64,000 nucleotides of DNA from Limnanthes douglasii subsp. nivea (GCA_036936605.1 JAUPFV010000004.1:143946973-144010972), one strand, 5' to 3'; shown: positions 39,588 to 51,022, counted from the stretch's first letter. Numbers and translations are program-made. Notes: generated from the sequence alone by a model not told the origin.

Positions 39588-39769
39588 CTTTTAAAAAAAG
39601 AAAAGGATAGTATAATGATTGAAATCCTGACACCTCATTAAAACTTCCCTGCGCCACCAGGATAAGAAATGGTATGCCCCTAAATATTTACATTGAAGTA
39701 AAACAAAGGAAATATTTACAAGATGAGCTCACTCTAAGTATAACCTGTGAAGCTTAACGTTCCAAAGAT

Positions 39770-40440
39770 GCTTCAACAAGTTTCCTTCTTTATTTTGGAG
39801 TTTGTATGTTCTTTGCTTAACTCTTTCACATACGATGTATGGTCCTTCCCAATTAAGAGCTAACTTTCAGAGTTGTTTTTCCTTGGTGTGAATGAATAAT
39901 TTTCTCAACACTTTATCACCAACTTGAAAACTCTTATTTTACTTTAGAGGCAAACATGCTCCTCATCAACCCTTAATAATGCGTAGTTCTTAAATGTTCC
40001 TTCACCCTCTCTTCTTCAACTAAATCCAACTGAGCCCTCATAACTATCTCATTCTCGATTTCAGAATAATTTTGAACCTTGAAAGAAGGGAGAGTTTCCT
40101 CTCTAACTGTGATTACATCCATGCCATAAGCTAAAGAAAATTGAGAATCTTATGTGGTTGTATGTGGACTGATCAATTCCCAACAGCTCCTTCTAAATTC
40201 TTTTTGAAACCTAACATAATTGTCTGATTGGCTACTTCAACTTGTCAATTGGTTGGGGATAAAAAATAGAAGAAAAAAATGTTGAATTCCTCTAGATGCA
40301 CATAAAGTATCCATGTCATTATTATCAAAACGAGGTCCATTATATGTGGTGATGCGTTTAGGAATTCCAAATCAACACCATATGTTGGCCGAACATCAGA
40401 TCAGATAGACAATCGCTTCAGATTTATATTATGAAAATGA
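39770..40440 (-). pseudogene. Integrase C-terminal relic of Tat element C
   Basis: The minus-strand translation of about 39830-39860 reads as the gypsy integrase tail (NWEGPYIVC-like, matching NWEGPYMVVERI in relic A). Further right, 40100-40400 carries the end of the catalytic core: a frame near 40150 resembling the 'alanine-tyrosine-glycine' stretch before the tail, and one near 40320-40390 around the second catalytic aspartate. Many stops. The sequence then jumps directly to protease-linker sequence at 40440-40474. Confidence 0.55.
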
Positions 40441-40473
40441 TCTTCTTCTTTGTACCACTGGCCCAACATCAGT

Positions 40474-41190
40474 TTAGATAGATATTTTGTGACTAATCAC
40501 AATAGCTGGCACTCCAGTCACATCCTCGTTGTGCCATGGAAACACGTGTAAATTATCAGATAAAAAATATAACAAATTTTCTTTTAGCTTTAATGGTAGG
40601 TTAGATCCGACACTGGCACTTTTACTTTCTGCCAAGTAATGAATTTCTACCTCATCAAATGGGATTACCGCACTGGGAGCCTTCCTCGGATCATCTATCT
40701 TGTTTTGGTAGGCAGAAGGCTCCACCGATTGCTATTCAGAGTTAACCTTTACTACTTCCAATGATTTCAAAGCAAGAGCAAATACATAGCATTCACGAGC
40801 TACCTTTTGGCTACTTCGGACGACGCTCACTTGCCCTCCCATAACATATTTCAAAGACTGGTGGACCATGGAAGCTACCCATGCATTCTGAGTAGCCAAG
40901 ACCTACCAAATATAACATTGTAAGATGTCGGACAATCAACTACCACAAACAAAAACTCTTACTAACTTCTTAAATGACCCCTTTGCCCAATAAAACCTCT
41001 TCTTCAAATTCCCCAATTAAATCAGCTATACTTTTGGTAAACCCTATTATGGTCATATTTGGACGCTGGATAACTGAGGGATTTTTCATTTGCTTGTAGG
41101 CTGATAGGAGCAATATATTTTTCGAACTGCTAGTATCAATTAAAATTCGCGGTACATCATTGCCTCCAATAGATGCCCATATTACCACAA
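40474..41190 (-). pseudogene. Protease and protease-RT linker relic of Tat element C
   Basis: Minus-strand frame 40970-41188 reads VPRILIDTSSSKNILLLSAY, with D-T-S at the active-site triplet exactly as in relic A, then MTIIGFTKSIADLIGEFEEE. Frame 40474-40725 is the linker ending DNLHVFPWHNEDVTGVP, which in A (FFAWKIEDVTRVP) is followed by RT. Here it is followed by integrase instead, so an internal deletion removed RT and RNase H. Confidence 0.75.
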
Positions 41191-42060
41191 CATTTCATGT
41201 GGCGTAGAAATGTCTCTTAATTCATCTTCGTCAAAGAAAATGAATGGATCATGGCTTTGATAAAGATTTGTAGATATTTTTCTCTTTATGTGAGTTGTTA
41301 GCATATTAACATGTCTTTTTCTTGAGCAACTTGAAGGTGCAGTCACATATCTCCCCCAAAAATAGTAAGAGATTCAGAAAAGTTAAGCATATCCGATACT
41401 GTAGAAATCTTCTCTTTTATCATTCCAAAATGGTTCTGATCCGGGTCAGGATCTAAATATTACGAATCCATATCAAATCTTTCCATAATTACGATAACAT
41501 CTTCTTGTCTAGATGCTACCATGCTTTGTCCTTAACCAGTTGGTGATGCAGCTCGGGTTGTATTTAAATTAGATTGGGTATTTACTGGCCTATTCCACCC
41601 TTGTTATTTTTTTACAAAAGCTGACAACTTCACTATCTCAATTAAGTTCTGCACTTCTTGTTTTAGTGCAATGTAGTCTTCGGTATCGTGACCCACATCA
41701 TTGTGGTATTTAAAAAACAAGTATTTTGATTCTCTTTAGGAGACTGAATTGATGTTGGTCTTTTAAAATGCACAACATTCTTAGTTTTATCATAAATAGT
41801 AGCCATACTCTCCCCTAGTTTGGCAAACCATTTAAGTTGAACCTATGAACCCCTTTTGGGTTTAAATTGTTGGGATTGACTTGATTGAATCTGTCTTGGA
41901 CGATGTGATCCTTGTCCACAATCTTTAGGCCTGTAATTAAATGTGTCTTAAGATTGAGTACTAGCTTGTGGGATTGGTGCTGTTGGAGCATACCTATTTT
42001 GGCGAGTACTAGGTTGATTGTGAAGACGTCTTCGTGAGCAGTGACTATATGTCTTAAGTC
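41190..42060 (-). pseudogene. Gag C-terminal relic of Tat element C
   Basis: The minus strand shows the Tat zinc-knuckle-like segment near 41655-41745 (YHNDVGHDTEDYIALKQEV, last Cys replaced by Tyr), then DPDPDQNHFGMIKEKI and SLTIFGGD near 41360-41470, matching ESLAIFGGD in relic A. Frames shift several times. Confidence 0.65.
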
Positions 42061-42389
42061 ATCGTTATTGAACGTCAGATCGGCTACTGGTTATCGATAT
42101 GTACTATAGGAGAAGCCCTCGACTGAATGCATCTCATGGTCAGCTTTCAACCATAATTGGACTGCTGATCCTCACATATCAGGGTTCCACCTCTGGAGCT
42201 CGTAAAAAGCCATTGTTGCTTCCATGTATCGACCTTTTTATCTTTCCAACAGGTTTTGTCACTATTCTGGCGTCGTTATTTTTTATTGTTTTGGTGATAC
42301 TTCTCTTGTGTCTTAACAACTTTTACGAGCTCGCCGCTGTCCAATACTCTCTAGATCTTTTGTAGCTGGGGGCGCTCATGATATAGAGA
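42061..42389. other. Unassigned segment between two gag parts
   Basis: Open on the plus strand (42099-42365) and partly on the minus strand, but no translation matches a family I know. It separates the zinc-knuckle part of gag from the gag core and may be inserted DNA or the seam between two elements. Confidence 0.35.
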
Positions 42390-43620
42390 GATTGATATCG
42401 CATCCCGTTTTTGGTCATGTTGTAGATTATAGAGATGATATCAAGGTCAACAGAGTAAAGTGTCTTATTGAATTTTGGTAAGCCACGACCTGCTGGTAAT
42501 TAGTACTTGTTGACCTTTCACGCCGAAGGCCCTCGTCTATCTTGCTCTTATCAAAATTCCCTCTCTTAGAGTCTGGTGTGAATCATTCTAGGGAGTCTCA
42601 TTTTGTTGCATCATCCACCTTGATGAACTAGTCGGCTCGAGCAAGGATGTCTCTTATCTTTTCTACAAAGAAGTGCGCGAGATCAACATACAATTTTCCA
42701 TTTCTCTCGAGTCTTCTCTTTAACGAGGCATATGCCCTGTTTTCTGCGAGATCTGGTAGAGTGTTCGTAGTATGGACGAATCGCTCGACGTAACGCTTTA
42801 ATGACTCTCCTGTTGTTGGATAAAGATCCATGATGGAGTCACTCTTATGCCTCAGTTCCTTGTTACCAACGAATGTATTTCAAAATGCACTTTGTCGTCC
42901 TGCAAAATTGTTGAATAAAGATTTTAGGTAAGCTCATAAAAAATTCCATGGCATTACCTTTTAGGGCATACATAGAGCGAGAAAAAATGTGGAATCATCT
43001 AGATTAAATGCCATTATCATATTTTTGAATTGCTCCAAGTGCCTCTCTGGATCGCATGTACCATCGTAGGCTTACATGGGGACTAGATCAAATTGTTAGG
43101 GAATCTTCGCCGCAAGAATCTTCTCGACAAATGGAGATTCCATAAGCACGTATACATCAATTTTAGGGCGTATCTCATCATACTGTTGGACTTCGTTTTG
43201 CTTGGTCCTTTTGGGGGTGGCTTGCCTATCCTAATGATGGTTCTCTTTCTCTTTCGAGCGTTTCTGACCCGTTGTTTTTGCCATTCCCTTACTATTTTTT
43301 TCGTTTTTAGAATATCCTTCTCTCGAAGGTTCCCGAGTTCCCTCGACTCCGGATCGTGGTGGCCCTATACTCCCATCTCAAAGTTTGAATATTAACGCGT
43401 GAAGAGTGTTATTCATCTTTGACTAGGTTGCTTTAGTTGGATGATCCTTAGACTTTTGATCACCAAAGACCCTATGTTGAGCCTCCTGCATAAGTTGGAT
43501 CTGTTGTTCAGATCACTGATTTCCTGTGGCATGAGTGGGATTTTCGACTCCACCAGCTGGGTCGACCTGATCTGCAACAATTTATCCCACTAGTGTAACG
43601 ATTTTAGGATCGACATGGGT
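42390..43620 (-). pseudogene. Ty3/gypsy gag core relic
   Basis: Minus-strand frames give the gag core. AYDGTCDPERHLEQFKNMI and AFNLDD lie at about 42990-43080. Frame 42628-42831 (MDLYPTTGESLKRYVERFVH, then LPDLAENRAYASLKRRL and DLAHFFVEKIRDILARAD) is the following gag portion. Base composition is less AT-rich and the frames better kept than in neighbouring relic C, so it may be a separate insertion. Its position next to a primer-binding site and LTR is as expected for the first gene of an element. Confidence 0.75.
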
Positions 43621-43805
43621 CGGGTGCATGCCCACTGGAGCCTCCAGTGGGATGCAATATGGGGTGGGACGGTAATCAGCCCGACAGTTTGGTCTATTAC
43701 TCGAGTTTGGTTTGTCATTACGATGTTTCTCTCGAAGGCTACTCTATCAATCTCGGATCTTCTTACTACCATTGGTATAAATACAGATGCGTGCTTTTCA
43801 GGATG

Positions 43806-43824
43806 TCCCACAGACGACGCCAAA
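43806..43824 (-). promoter_or_regulatory. Primer-binding site of gypsy element
   Basis: The minus strand reads TTTGGCGTCGTCTGTGGGA, differing at one visible position from the TTTGGCGCCGTCTGTGGGA pattern found next to 5' LTRs of many plant Tat/Retand elements. It lies between gag (left) and LTR-like sequence (right). Confidence 0.7.
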
Positions 43825-44600
43825 TTTATTAAAGGAAAATCTAAGAAATAGTCACTAATAATGTAATTTTATTGATTCAAGAAGTTAAATCCCATAATAC
43901 ATAATGTTAAACCTATTTATACTATTTACATAACAATTTTAATATATTGTTAATTACATTATTCCACTAATCTCGGTCGTGGACTTGTATTCATGATAAT
44001 ATCCCTAGAATTGTGGTCTTTACTCTAGTCATAATGTGTTACATGTGTGGACTAGTCAACCGCTCCTTAAAACAAACATTAAATTCTTTATGATCTCTTC
44101 CTTAGCCTTTTATCTTGTCAACCGAACTTTATCGGCCTCATTATCATGCATCTGTCTATGAATATCTCTACTCTGTATTATCCCTATTTGGTAAATCCCT
44201 GATCGCGGTCCCTTTTAGTAATATATCTTTCTCAGTTTCCTCTTTGGTTCTACTTTATACTATCTCTGCTTGGCTACATCTTGATCGAGCTCGTGTTAAG
44301 CTCTATTATTTGCTTAGTTACTTTATCGCTGACACGAGCCTGGATCAGGTTATATTGGTCGTTTCGTTCAACTTTTGTTCGGTTTTTTTTGTAAGATGAT
44401 CTTCTTATCTCTCGTATAGGCCTCGGTTTGGGCATCAGTAAATGATATTCTTGGATAACTTGCATGTTGTTTTATTATGAAGTGGAGGTTCCTCGGTTTG
44501 ACCTAGGTCTTATGTTTTAAATGTTTTTTCTACTTGTATCTTGCCCGATGAACTTAATATTGATAATAACGACCTCATCAAATATTATCCTCTCTATTAA
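43825..44600 (-). mobile_element. 5' LTR (partial, outer end not defined) of gypsy element
   Basis: Immediately upstream of the primer-binding site on the minus strand are GTATAAATAGG (43912-43922), then AATCAATAAAAT (43866-43877), then the junction. This is the TATA-box, poly(A)-signal and LTR-end order of a plant LTR. No terminal TG/CA pair or target duplication could be placed, and no partner LTR was found at 35.6-36.3 kb by eye. Confidence 0.6.
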
Positions 44601-44985
44601 GTTTATCATGATCGACTTTTTGGAAATCATATTTGTAACGTTTTTTAATTTTTTAATGAGATCAAAATCTTAAACCTCAAGATCTAAAATATATTTTGTC
44701 TTTTGTGCATATGACATGCAAAACAATAGTTTCATAAATTATCCATGCTTACCACGCTAGTTTTTAAGGATATGGCCAAACAATGAAGTTGATATTTGAG
44801 ACTCAATGGTAATCACAATATCAAGTGATTTGGCAGTGGCCAAATATTTAGGTTTAAGCTACATGAATTTGATAGTAGGTCGTAGCTTAATTCTTAACTA
44901 ATTCATTACTTCCAAATGTCACAAGAAGAAAGTAGTGCTTCAGCTTGTAAACCTTCAAACAAAAAGGTAATAATAAGTACATAAA
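44601..44985. other. Stretch without recognisable gene
   Basis: Unassigned sequence between two LTR-like regions. Nothing recognisable on either strand. Confidence 0.4.
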
Positions 44986-44989
44986 CTAG

Positions 44990-45300
44990 AACCAATCACA
45001 CCAGACAAGCTTAACATGGTTCAGATTGAAAAAACTCCTACGTCCACGGGAAATAAACACATATTTTATATAGAATAAGGTTACAACGAGACTCTCTCAA
45101 ACAAAATCAACACAACCATTCTTCTTCCATATAAAGCTAATTTTCTTACAGAAAGCATTATGAATTTACAGTGTTTCTCTCATTTTTTATCACATACCTT
45201 ACTCAGAAATTAGACAAGCTCTAGATTTATTCTCTTTATAAAATTCACCATGCCCGCTCAATACATGCTTCATACTTCTCCTCCACTATATATAAAATAA
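44990..45300 (-). mobile_element. Probable copia LTR remnant
   Basis: Contains TTAACATGGTTCAG, a short gap, then CTCCTACGTCCACGGG (45010-45050), followed by an AT run, a CTCTCTCAAAC tract and TTTCTCTCATT. The intact copia LTRs at 49.9 and 54.8 kb show the same arrangement (AACGTGGTTCGG, then CCTACGTCCACGGG, then TCACTC and TTTCTCTCT tracts). Only one diverged copy here; boundaries unknown. Confidence 0.5.
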
Positions 45301-45544
45301 ATAATGAGTGAATTGATCATTCAGTGTCATAATAATACCTTTATATTTTCTTCCACATGAAACCAAATATACACGATGCTATACAACTTCCATTCGTACA
45401 ATTATACATTATGCCATGTAATGGCACGATTAATAATGACACCTGAAGTTGCTATAATTTGTGTACTAAATTGTTAATTATTCAAGCATGCATATATCAA
45501 CGATTTGGTAAATATTGGTGGTCAATTTTAGATTATTTAACATA

Positions 45545-45688
45545 TCAGTGAATAAGTTTCTTTGGAAACTCATAAGTATCTTCAGAAGCATCTGCATACA
45601 TGCTCCTACACTTAGGTCCAAGATGCATTGAATCTGTACCTTTGTTTCTGATAGTTACATAAAACGTTTCTTCGCAAAAACTCTTCTT
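45545..45688 (-). other. Short unidentified coding-like frame
   Basis: A 47-codon minus-strand frame with balanced amino-acid composition, unlike the low-complexity chance frames around it. It contains EETFYVTIRNKGTDSMHLG, then PKCRSMYADASEDTYEFPKK, and ends LIH-stop. It has no Met start at its beginning and an AG just upstream, so it could be a terminal exon or a fragment of a mobile-element protein. I do not recognise the family. Confidence 0.25.
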
Positions 45689-45699
45689 TTATGTTTTTA

Positions 45700-46200
45700 A
45701 CAAATATCTTTGCACCTAACTATGATAGATATATTTAGAATATTCATACTATTATAATTCCATGAAGTTGATAGATATTTTTATTAATGAATATTAAGTC
45801 ATAAAATATTGAGATAATAATATAAAATAAATTATCAAGATACCAATTGGGTTCCATACATTATGATAAAAAGTTCTATTACCCAACATTTAAACTATTG
45901 AAATCTATGAGTCTAATAAAAGTTATGGTCCCCAAGGAACAAAAGATAATCAAGTAATGATATTATTAAGTAAATTAGATTAACGTGGAGTTGGAATATA
46001 TATAAGATCTTCAATCATGAAACCTATTACCAAAGAAGTTTATAGTTATAGTCGTCAAGGAGAGTTAAGAACACATATTCATCCATTTGTTTGAAAGGGT
46101 GTTTCCGACTACACTTGGATAAACGCGTTAGATATCTAATTGTATCCATGGCTTTAGAGTTGCATGATTAAGGATTTAAAATAAAAAATCAACATTCACA
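45700..46200. other. Stretch without recognisable gene
   Basis: AT-rich, no motif or repeat pair recognised. Confidence 0.4.
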
Positions 46201-46309
46201 TTGACTAAACTTAAAGGAACCCGGGTTCATCTCTGCCATCACCAACCGCAGCGTGCCACATGGCACGTTGCAGGCGCTATTTTTTTATTTCTTACAAAAA
46301 ATCATTTTA

Positions 46310-46550
46310 TAAGAATATTGGTTGGTAAAAAAAAAGTATACCATTATTTTTTATTTTTTGATATCTACAAGTATAGACTTGGTTTGTTTGATTCGGACAC
46401 CAAAATAGTTTGAGTATTTTATTTATTATGTATTTTCAAAAAGATTTTCGGAATATCTTAGCAAGAAAAAAAAATTATATCATGATTTATAATTTCTTGA
46501 GATCTATAAATAGAGACTTGAGTTGTTTGATTTGGACAATGAATGTTTTT
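46310..46550. repeat. Diverged duplication, about 135-bp step
   Basis: GAATATTGGTTGGTAAAAAA, then GATATCTACAAGTATAGACTTG and TTTGTTTGATTCGGACA (46313-46400) recurs diverged at about 46450-46543 (GAATATCTTAGCAAGAAAAA, GATCTATAAATAGAGACTTG, TTGTTTGATTTGGACA). The second copy contains a TATAAATAG box, the first a degenerate one. Possibly an old LTR or MITE remnant. Confidence 0.6.
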
Positions 46551-46627
46551 AAGATATTACGATGCGGAAGAGAGAGTATAAAATTGTGGGATGTGCTGAA
46601 ATATTAAATATGCTCTCCCGGTTTAAG

Positions 46628-49230
46628 TTATAAAGGTGTGCATCTACCTATCAAAATGCCTTGACACATTACTAATTCACTATCAAAATTCCTAATGATG
46701 AAACCACAACTAGACTCCCCCGTGTGTAGAGAAGAGCCATCGCAGTTGAGTTTAAATCGATTAGTAGAGGGAGGGTGCCACTTGATATAAGCGCATCTCT
46801 TTTTAGTTGGCAGGTGATTAAAACAATGAATATGCTTTGCTAGATGTAGATTATTTCTCCAATTTTTAGGCTTGATCAATGAGGATCTGTCTAAACTAGA
46901 AATAAGGTATATGACATGTTTAATGATTGATCTATCTGTACCAATTAGGCTTTCATATTTCATTTTATTTCTAGCTATCCATACCGCCCAAACTATTAGT
47001 GAAGGGAAGATAGTTCTAACATGAGACTGATTCAATGTAGAAGAGAACTACTTATTGATAACATGATTAATAGTCATGTGCTTCCCTAATGAAATGTTAA
47101 ATATACTAGATAAATATAGTGAGACATTTTATGTAATTGGGAAAGAGACAAACAAATGGTTTAATGTTTCACATTCGGGACAGAACTGTCATTTAGACAC
47201 TAAGCTAATACCTTTAAGCTCTATGTTAGAATCTACTGAAATCAAGTTATTTATAACTCTCCACAAGGTGATTGAGCATTTTTTTGGTTAATGTTATTCC
47301 AGATTTTGCTTTTAAAGATTGATTCAACATTTTTTACTTTTATGTCATTCCAAGTAAGTTTAAGATTGAATTTATTATACGGAGAGCGTTTCCAGATGAT
47401 GGAATCCTCGTTGTTTGGATTAATTGGAATTCTAGAAATCTTGTTAATTTCAGATTAAAAAATTACATCATTCCTAATTTTAGGCATGTTCCATAAAGAG
47501 TTATTCCAGTATTCATTCACCTTTGTTTGAGTATACAAATTGCTTAAGGGGTTGGGGATTAGTTGAATTAAGGCCATAGAGTTATGCCACTTATCTAAGT
47601 AGAAATCTATATTGCCTTTTCCAATAACCCAAAAGATGTTTTCCTCAGCTTGAGTCCTGATTTTTAACATTGTTTTCCATGTTTTAGAGTCTGATTGTTT
47701 AAGTAAAACTTGTAAAGGGTGTAATTTTAAACAACAGATATCATTTAATAAGTTAGCCTATAAAGTTTTGTTTTCTCTAAAGTTAAACCACAGTTTATAT
47801 GAAAAGGCTAATTGTATGTTTGAAAGGTCTCTAATGTTTAGCCCATTTTCACTAAAGGGTTTGCACAGTTTAGTCCAGTCAGTCCATATTATATTCCTAT
47901 TGTTTTCAGTATGACCCCAAAGAAATTTATTGAGTAACTTGTTGATTCTGTTAATTATTGTCTTTGGTATAATGATACATTGCATATAGTAATGAGGATA
48001 TGCTAGTAAGACTGATTTGATCAAAATCAGTCTACCACCAAAAGATAATGATTTAGAGTTCCACTGATTTATGTTAGTTCTTATCTTCTCAATGATTCCA
48101 TCATAATAACTGGTTTTGTTGGTTAGGAATATAGGAATACCTAAATGATTGAAGGGCAGATAGCTATGACTGAATCCTAGAATATGTTCAAGGGTGTTAA
48201 TACGCTGTTTAGTTAGGTTTGATGGAGATATAAAAGTTGTATTTTGTAAATTAATTTGTTGACCAGATAAGATTTGATATTTACTCATAAAGCTACATAT
48301 CTTTCTTATATTCCTAATTGATCCATTTAAAAATAGTAGAACATCATCTGAAAATGCTAAGCAGTTGACGATTAAGGAACCTCTAGTTTTATAAGTAAGT
48401 TTAGGGTCTAAAGATATAGTTTTATTGATTCCCCTAATTAAAAATTCCTCTGCTAAAATGAAAAGAGAGGGGGATAGATCCCCCTATCTGATTCCATTTA
48501 AAGATTTGAATAAATCATATGAAATACCATTTATAATAACAGAATAAAGAATATGTTCAATGTTTTTTTTATAAGGTTGATAACTCTACTATTAAAACCA
48601 AAAGATTGCTTTACTTGATATATGAAGTTAAAATTCATTTTGTCAAAATCTTTTTTCATATCAAGGTTGATTATAATATTACTACCTCTTTCTTTTTTGT
48701 TGAGGTCATGAACTAATTTTTGGGTAATCAGAATGTTATCCTGAATATTTCTATTGAGAACATATGCACCTTGTTCTTTTCAGATTAATTTAGGTAGTAA
48801 TATTAGTAATCTATTGTTTATGAGTTTGGAAATTATTATGTTAAAGACAGAACACAAACTTATTGGTCTAAAGTTTGACCAGGTTTTAGTAGGGTTTGTT
48901 TTAGGTATTAGACATATAGAGGTTGCAAACCTAGCCTTTGGAAAACTAGGGTTATTAAAATAAGCAGTGATTGCATTAACTAGATCTACTTTTATGATTG
49001 GCCAGCATTCTTGATAGAATTTGCAGTTGAAACCATCAAATCCAGATACACTACAACTATTCAGGCTCTTAATGACTAGGTATGTCTCTTCTAAAGTAGG
49101 CTCAACTAATAAAGAACTATTATCCTGGTCATTAACTCATCTTGGGATAAAATCACATGGAAATCAGGAACAGATTTATCCAATTTATTATTTAATAGTT
49201 CTTGAAAGTATTTATCAGTAAAGAACAAAA
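46628..49230 (-). pseudogene. LINE (L1-type) ORF2 relic, relatively well preserved
   Basis: The minus strand reads through RT. Motifs in order: FYQECWPII (about 49010), ICLIPKTNPTKTWSNFRPIS (about 48900), NIQDNILITQKLVHDLNKKE, NLDMKKDFDKMNF (about 48660), GDLSPSLFILAEEFLIRGI (about 48470) and the catalytic box in AFSDDVLLFLNGS (about 48350). Frame 47758-48288 covers the thumb (NHLGIPIF, FGGRLILIKSVL, LNKFLWGHTENNR). 47455-47670 holds FYLDKWHNS. Frame 46628-47035 contains the RNase H start (FKLNCDGSS) and then ends. Stops include a TAG at 48484-48486. The endonuclease and most of RNase H are missing. Confidence 0.88.
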
Positions 49231-49239
49231 ATGAACAAA

Positions 49240-49878
49240 ATAGAATGCGAGATGGAAAGCAACAAGCAACTCGTAATTGTTCTTGGTTTTCTGTTTATTC
49301 ATTAGGTGAATCCACAAAATGGTTTCTGTTTAAAATTTTGCTTTGTTATATATTATTTGATGCGATTTCGAATAATGTATACCACGATCTAATTGTCCCG
49401 TCCAAAACAAGTAACAAATAAAAAAACGTAATAAAACCGAGCACAATACAATATTTAACATAGTTTAGACTACGAAGAAATCCTACATCCACGAGCAACC
49501 GACACTTTTTTATATAAATAGACTACATAAATACGTCACAAATAAAAAAATCAAATTACTATTTATAGCAAACAATGACTTGATAAAATGAAATTTTTTA
49601 AGATCATACAAAACGATCAATACTTTAAGCTTAATTATAATATAAGGTAAACCTTGCTTGGTTAATATTCACTCCACTTTCGTTTGTTTTTCTGCCCCGC
49701 ATCTTTCTCCACCCCAATTACACGATGTTCGGTAAAATTCAACCACAACGAATAGCGAACAGCTTGTATGCGGATAAGGGAATATGTATTCCTTTCTCGA
49801 CAAGATAAAATCTTATTCTTACTTGAGATCCTCTTAAATCCACCCTCACTCAGGGAGAGGTGTATTCCAGGATTACAC
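49240..49878. other. LTR-like debris flanking the copia insertion
   Basis: Includes TTTAACATAGTTTAGAC, then ATCCTACATCCACGAG (49454-49495), a weak match to the motif shared by the copia LTRs, and a CTATTTATAG box at about 49560 (TATAAATAG on the minus strand). Probably an older copia LTR on the minus strand into which the young copia element inserted. The remaining 49650-49878 is unassigned. Confidence 0.45.
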
Positions 49879-49883
49879 ATTTT
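49879..49883. repeat. Target-site duplication (left), ATTTT
   Basis: ATTTT directly precedes the left LTR, and the identical 5 bp follow the right LTR at 55386-55390. A 5-bp duplication is standard for copia integration. Confidence 0.85.
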
Positions 49884-50472
49884 TGTAGGGAAAAATAATC
49901 CCACGAATGTGGAAATAAGAACAAACAAGAGAAAAAGAATTTAACGTGGTTCGGCTAATTTACCTACGTCCACGGGAGAAAAATAAGAATCACTATAACT
50001 CAAAATATTATAGAGATTGGAGTCTTACTCCATACACCAAAGAGTTATACACTCACTTTTCTCACCCCAAATATTATACCCCAAAAGAGAATAGTAATCT
50101 CACAGATCACTCAAACAAATTCTCCTAAACACTACCGGTATTTCTCTCTCACTCAAAGTGTTTCTCTCTAAATTGTGTCACACACAATATTACATAAATG
50201 CCACACTCTAGTGAAGTGTTTCAAATGATTCAAGTGATGCTATCCAAGACCAACTCATGGTCCTATTTATAGCAAAACAAAGCTTACAAAGGAAGCCACT
50301 TATGCTTCCAAATGAAGCTAATGGTTACTTGCAAGAAACCCATTTGCATTAAATGAAAGGAGGTTGCTCGTAAGTCATCCTTCATTTAATGCTTAGTTGT
50401 TTCTTGTAAGACACCAAAAGGTAGGGCCCACACTAATAAATGTGAGAGAGAGAGAAGTGAGCAGGCCCTACA
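49884..50472 (-). repeat. Copia 3' LTR (left), 589 bp
   Basis: On the plus strand it starts TGTAGGGAAAAATAATCC and ends GAGCAGGCCCTACA, so the terminal TGTAGG and CCTACA are inverted. It holds the only intact TATA box of the pair (CTATAAATAG on the minus strand, 50263-50272). It is nearly identical to 54805-55385. Confidence 0.95.
50263..50272 (-). promoter_or_regulatory. TATA box in 3' LTR
   Basis: CTATAAATAG on the minus strand. The same place in the other LTR (near 55186) lacks TTTATA. Confidence 0.7.
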
Positions 50473-50482
50473 AATCTCCCCC
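50473..50482 (-). promoter_or_regulatory. Copia polypurine tract
   Basis: The minus strand reads GGGGGAGATT immediately before the 3' LTR, the primer position for plus-strand DNA synthesis. Confidence 0.8.
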
Positions 50483-50488
50483 GCCTGC

Positions 50489-50935
50489 TCAGGAGGAGAG
50501 TGTTACCAGTCCGGAAACCTCTATGCACACATTAAGCTTTTGTTTTGGTAGTGACTTTGTCATCATATCTGATCCATTGTCATCGGTATGAATCTTCTTA
50601 ATATTCAGCTGCTTTGACTCTAAGGTTTCACGAATCCAATGGTATCGAACATCAATATGTTTCGATCTCGAATGCAAACTTGGATTTTTACTAAGATGAA
50701 TGGCGCTTTGACTATCGCAGTGGAGAGTATAGTTTTCTTGATTGAGGCCCAACTCTATAAGAAACTTCTTTAACCATAAAAGTTCTTTACTAGCTTCAGT
50801 AATGGCAATATATTCAGCCTCGGTAGTGGATAATGCAACGCATTTCTGTAATCTTGATTGCCATGAAATTGCTCCCCCTGAAAACGTCATCAAATATCCC
50901 GAAATAGATTTCCTACTATCAACATCACCAGCCAT
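50489..50935 (-). pseudogene. Copia RNase H domain
   Basis: 148 codons beginning MAGDVDSRKSISGYLMTFSG. Further motifs are AEYIAITEASKELLWLKKF, HCDSQSAIHLSKNP and KHIDVRYHWIRE, ending near DMMTKSLPKQKL, the typical C-terminus of plant copia polyproteins. It degrades the RNA strand of the RNA-DNA hybrid in the virus-like particle. It is in frame with the RT segment upstream but separated from it by a TAG (51023) and a TGA (51005), so it is not a free-standing gene; its Met is internal. Confidence 0.9.
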
Positions 50936-51022
50936 ATCTGAATCCGTGTAGCCTTCAAGAATAGGTTTACCATTCTCAAAACATAAACATAATTGAGATG
51001 TTCCTCAAAGATACCTGAATAT

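Larger units (their letters stand above)
36270..44600 (-). mobile_element. Ty3/gypsy Tat-type relic C, RT-RNase H deleted
   Basis: On the minus strand: LTR-like sequence (43825 to about 44600), primer-binding site (43806-43824), gag (about 41.2-43.6 kb), protease (40.47-41.19), integrase end (39.77-40.44), then the antisense ORF (36.27-39.08). RT and RNase H are absent between protease and integrase. The gag core at 42.4-43.6 kb is better preserved than the rest and may come from a different element abutting C, so the right-hand limit is provisional. Confidence 0.6.

Noticed and set aside
43093..43395. Plus-strand 100-codon hydrophobic frame that could pass for a membrane protein
   Set aside because: It lies antisense to gag core sequence (AYDGTCDPERHLEQFKNM); hydrophobicity is a by-product.
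49946..50128. Frames repeated in both copia LTRs (also 54867-55049)
   Set aside because: They lie in LTR sequence and duplicate because the LTRs do; not a gene.
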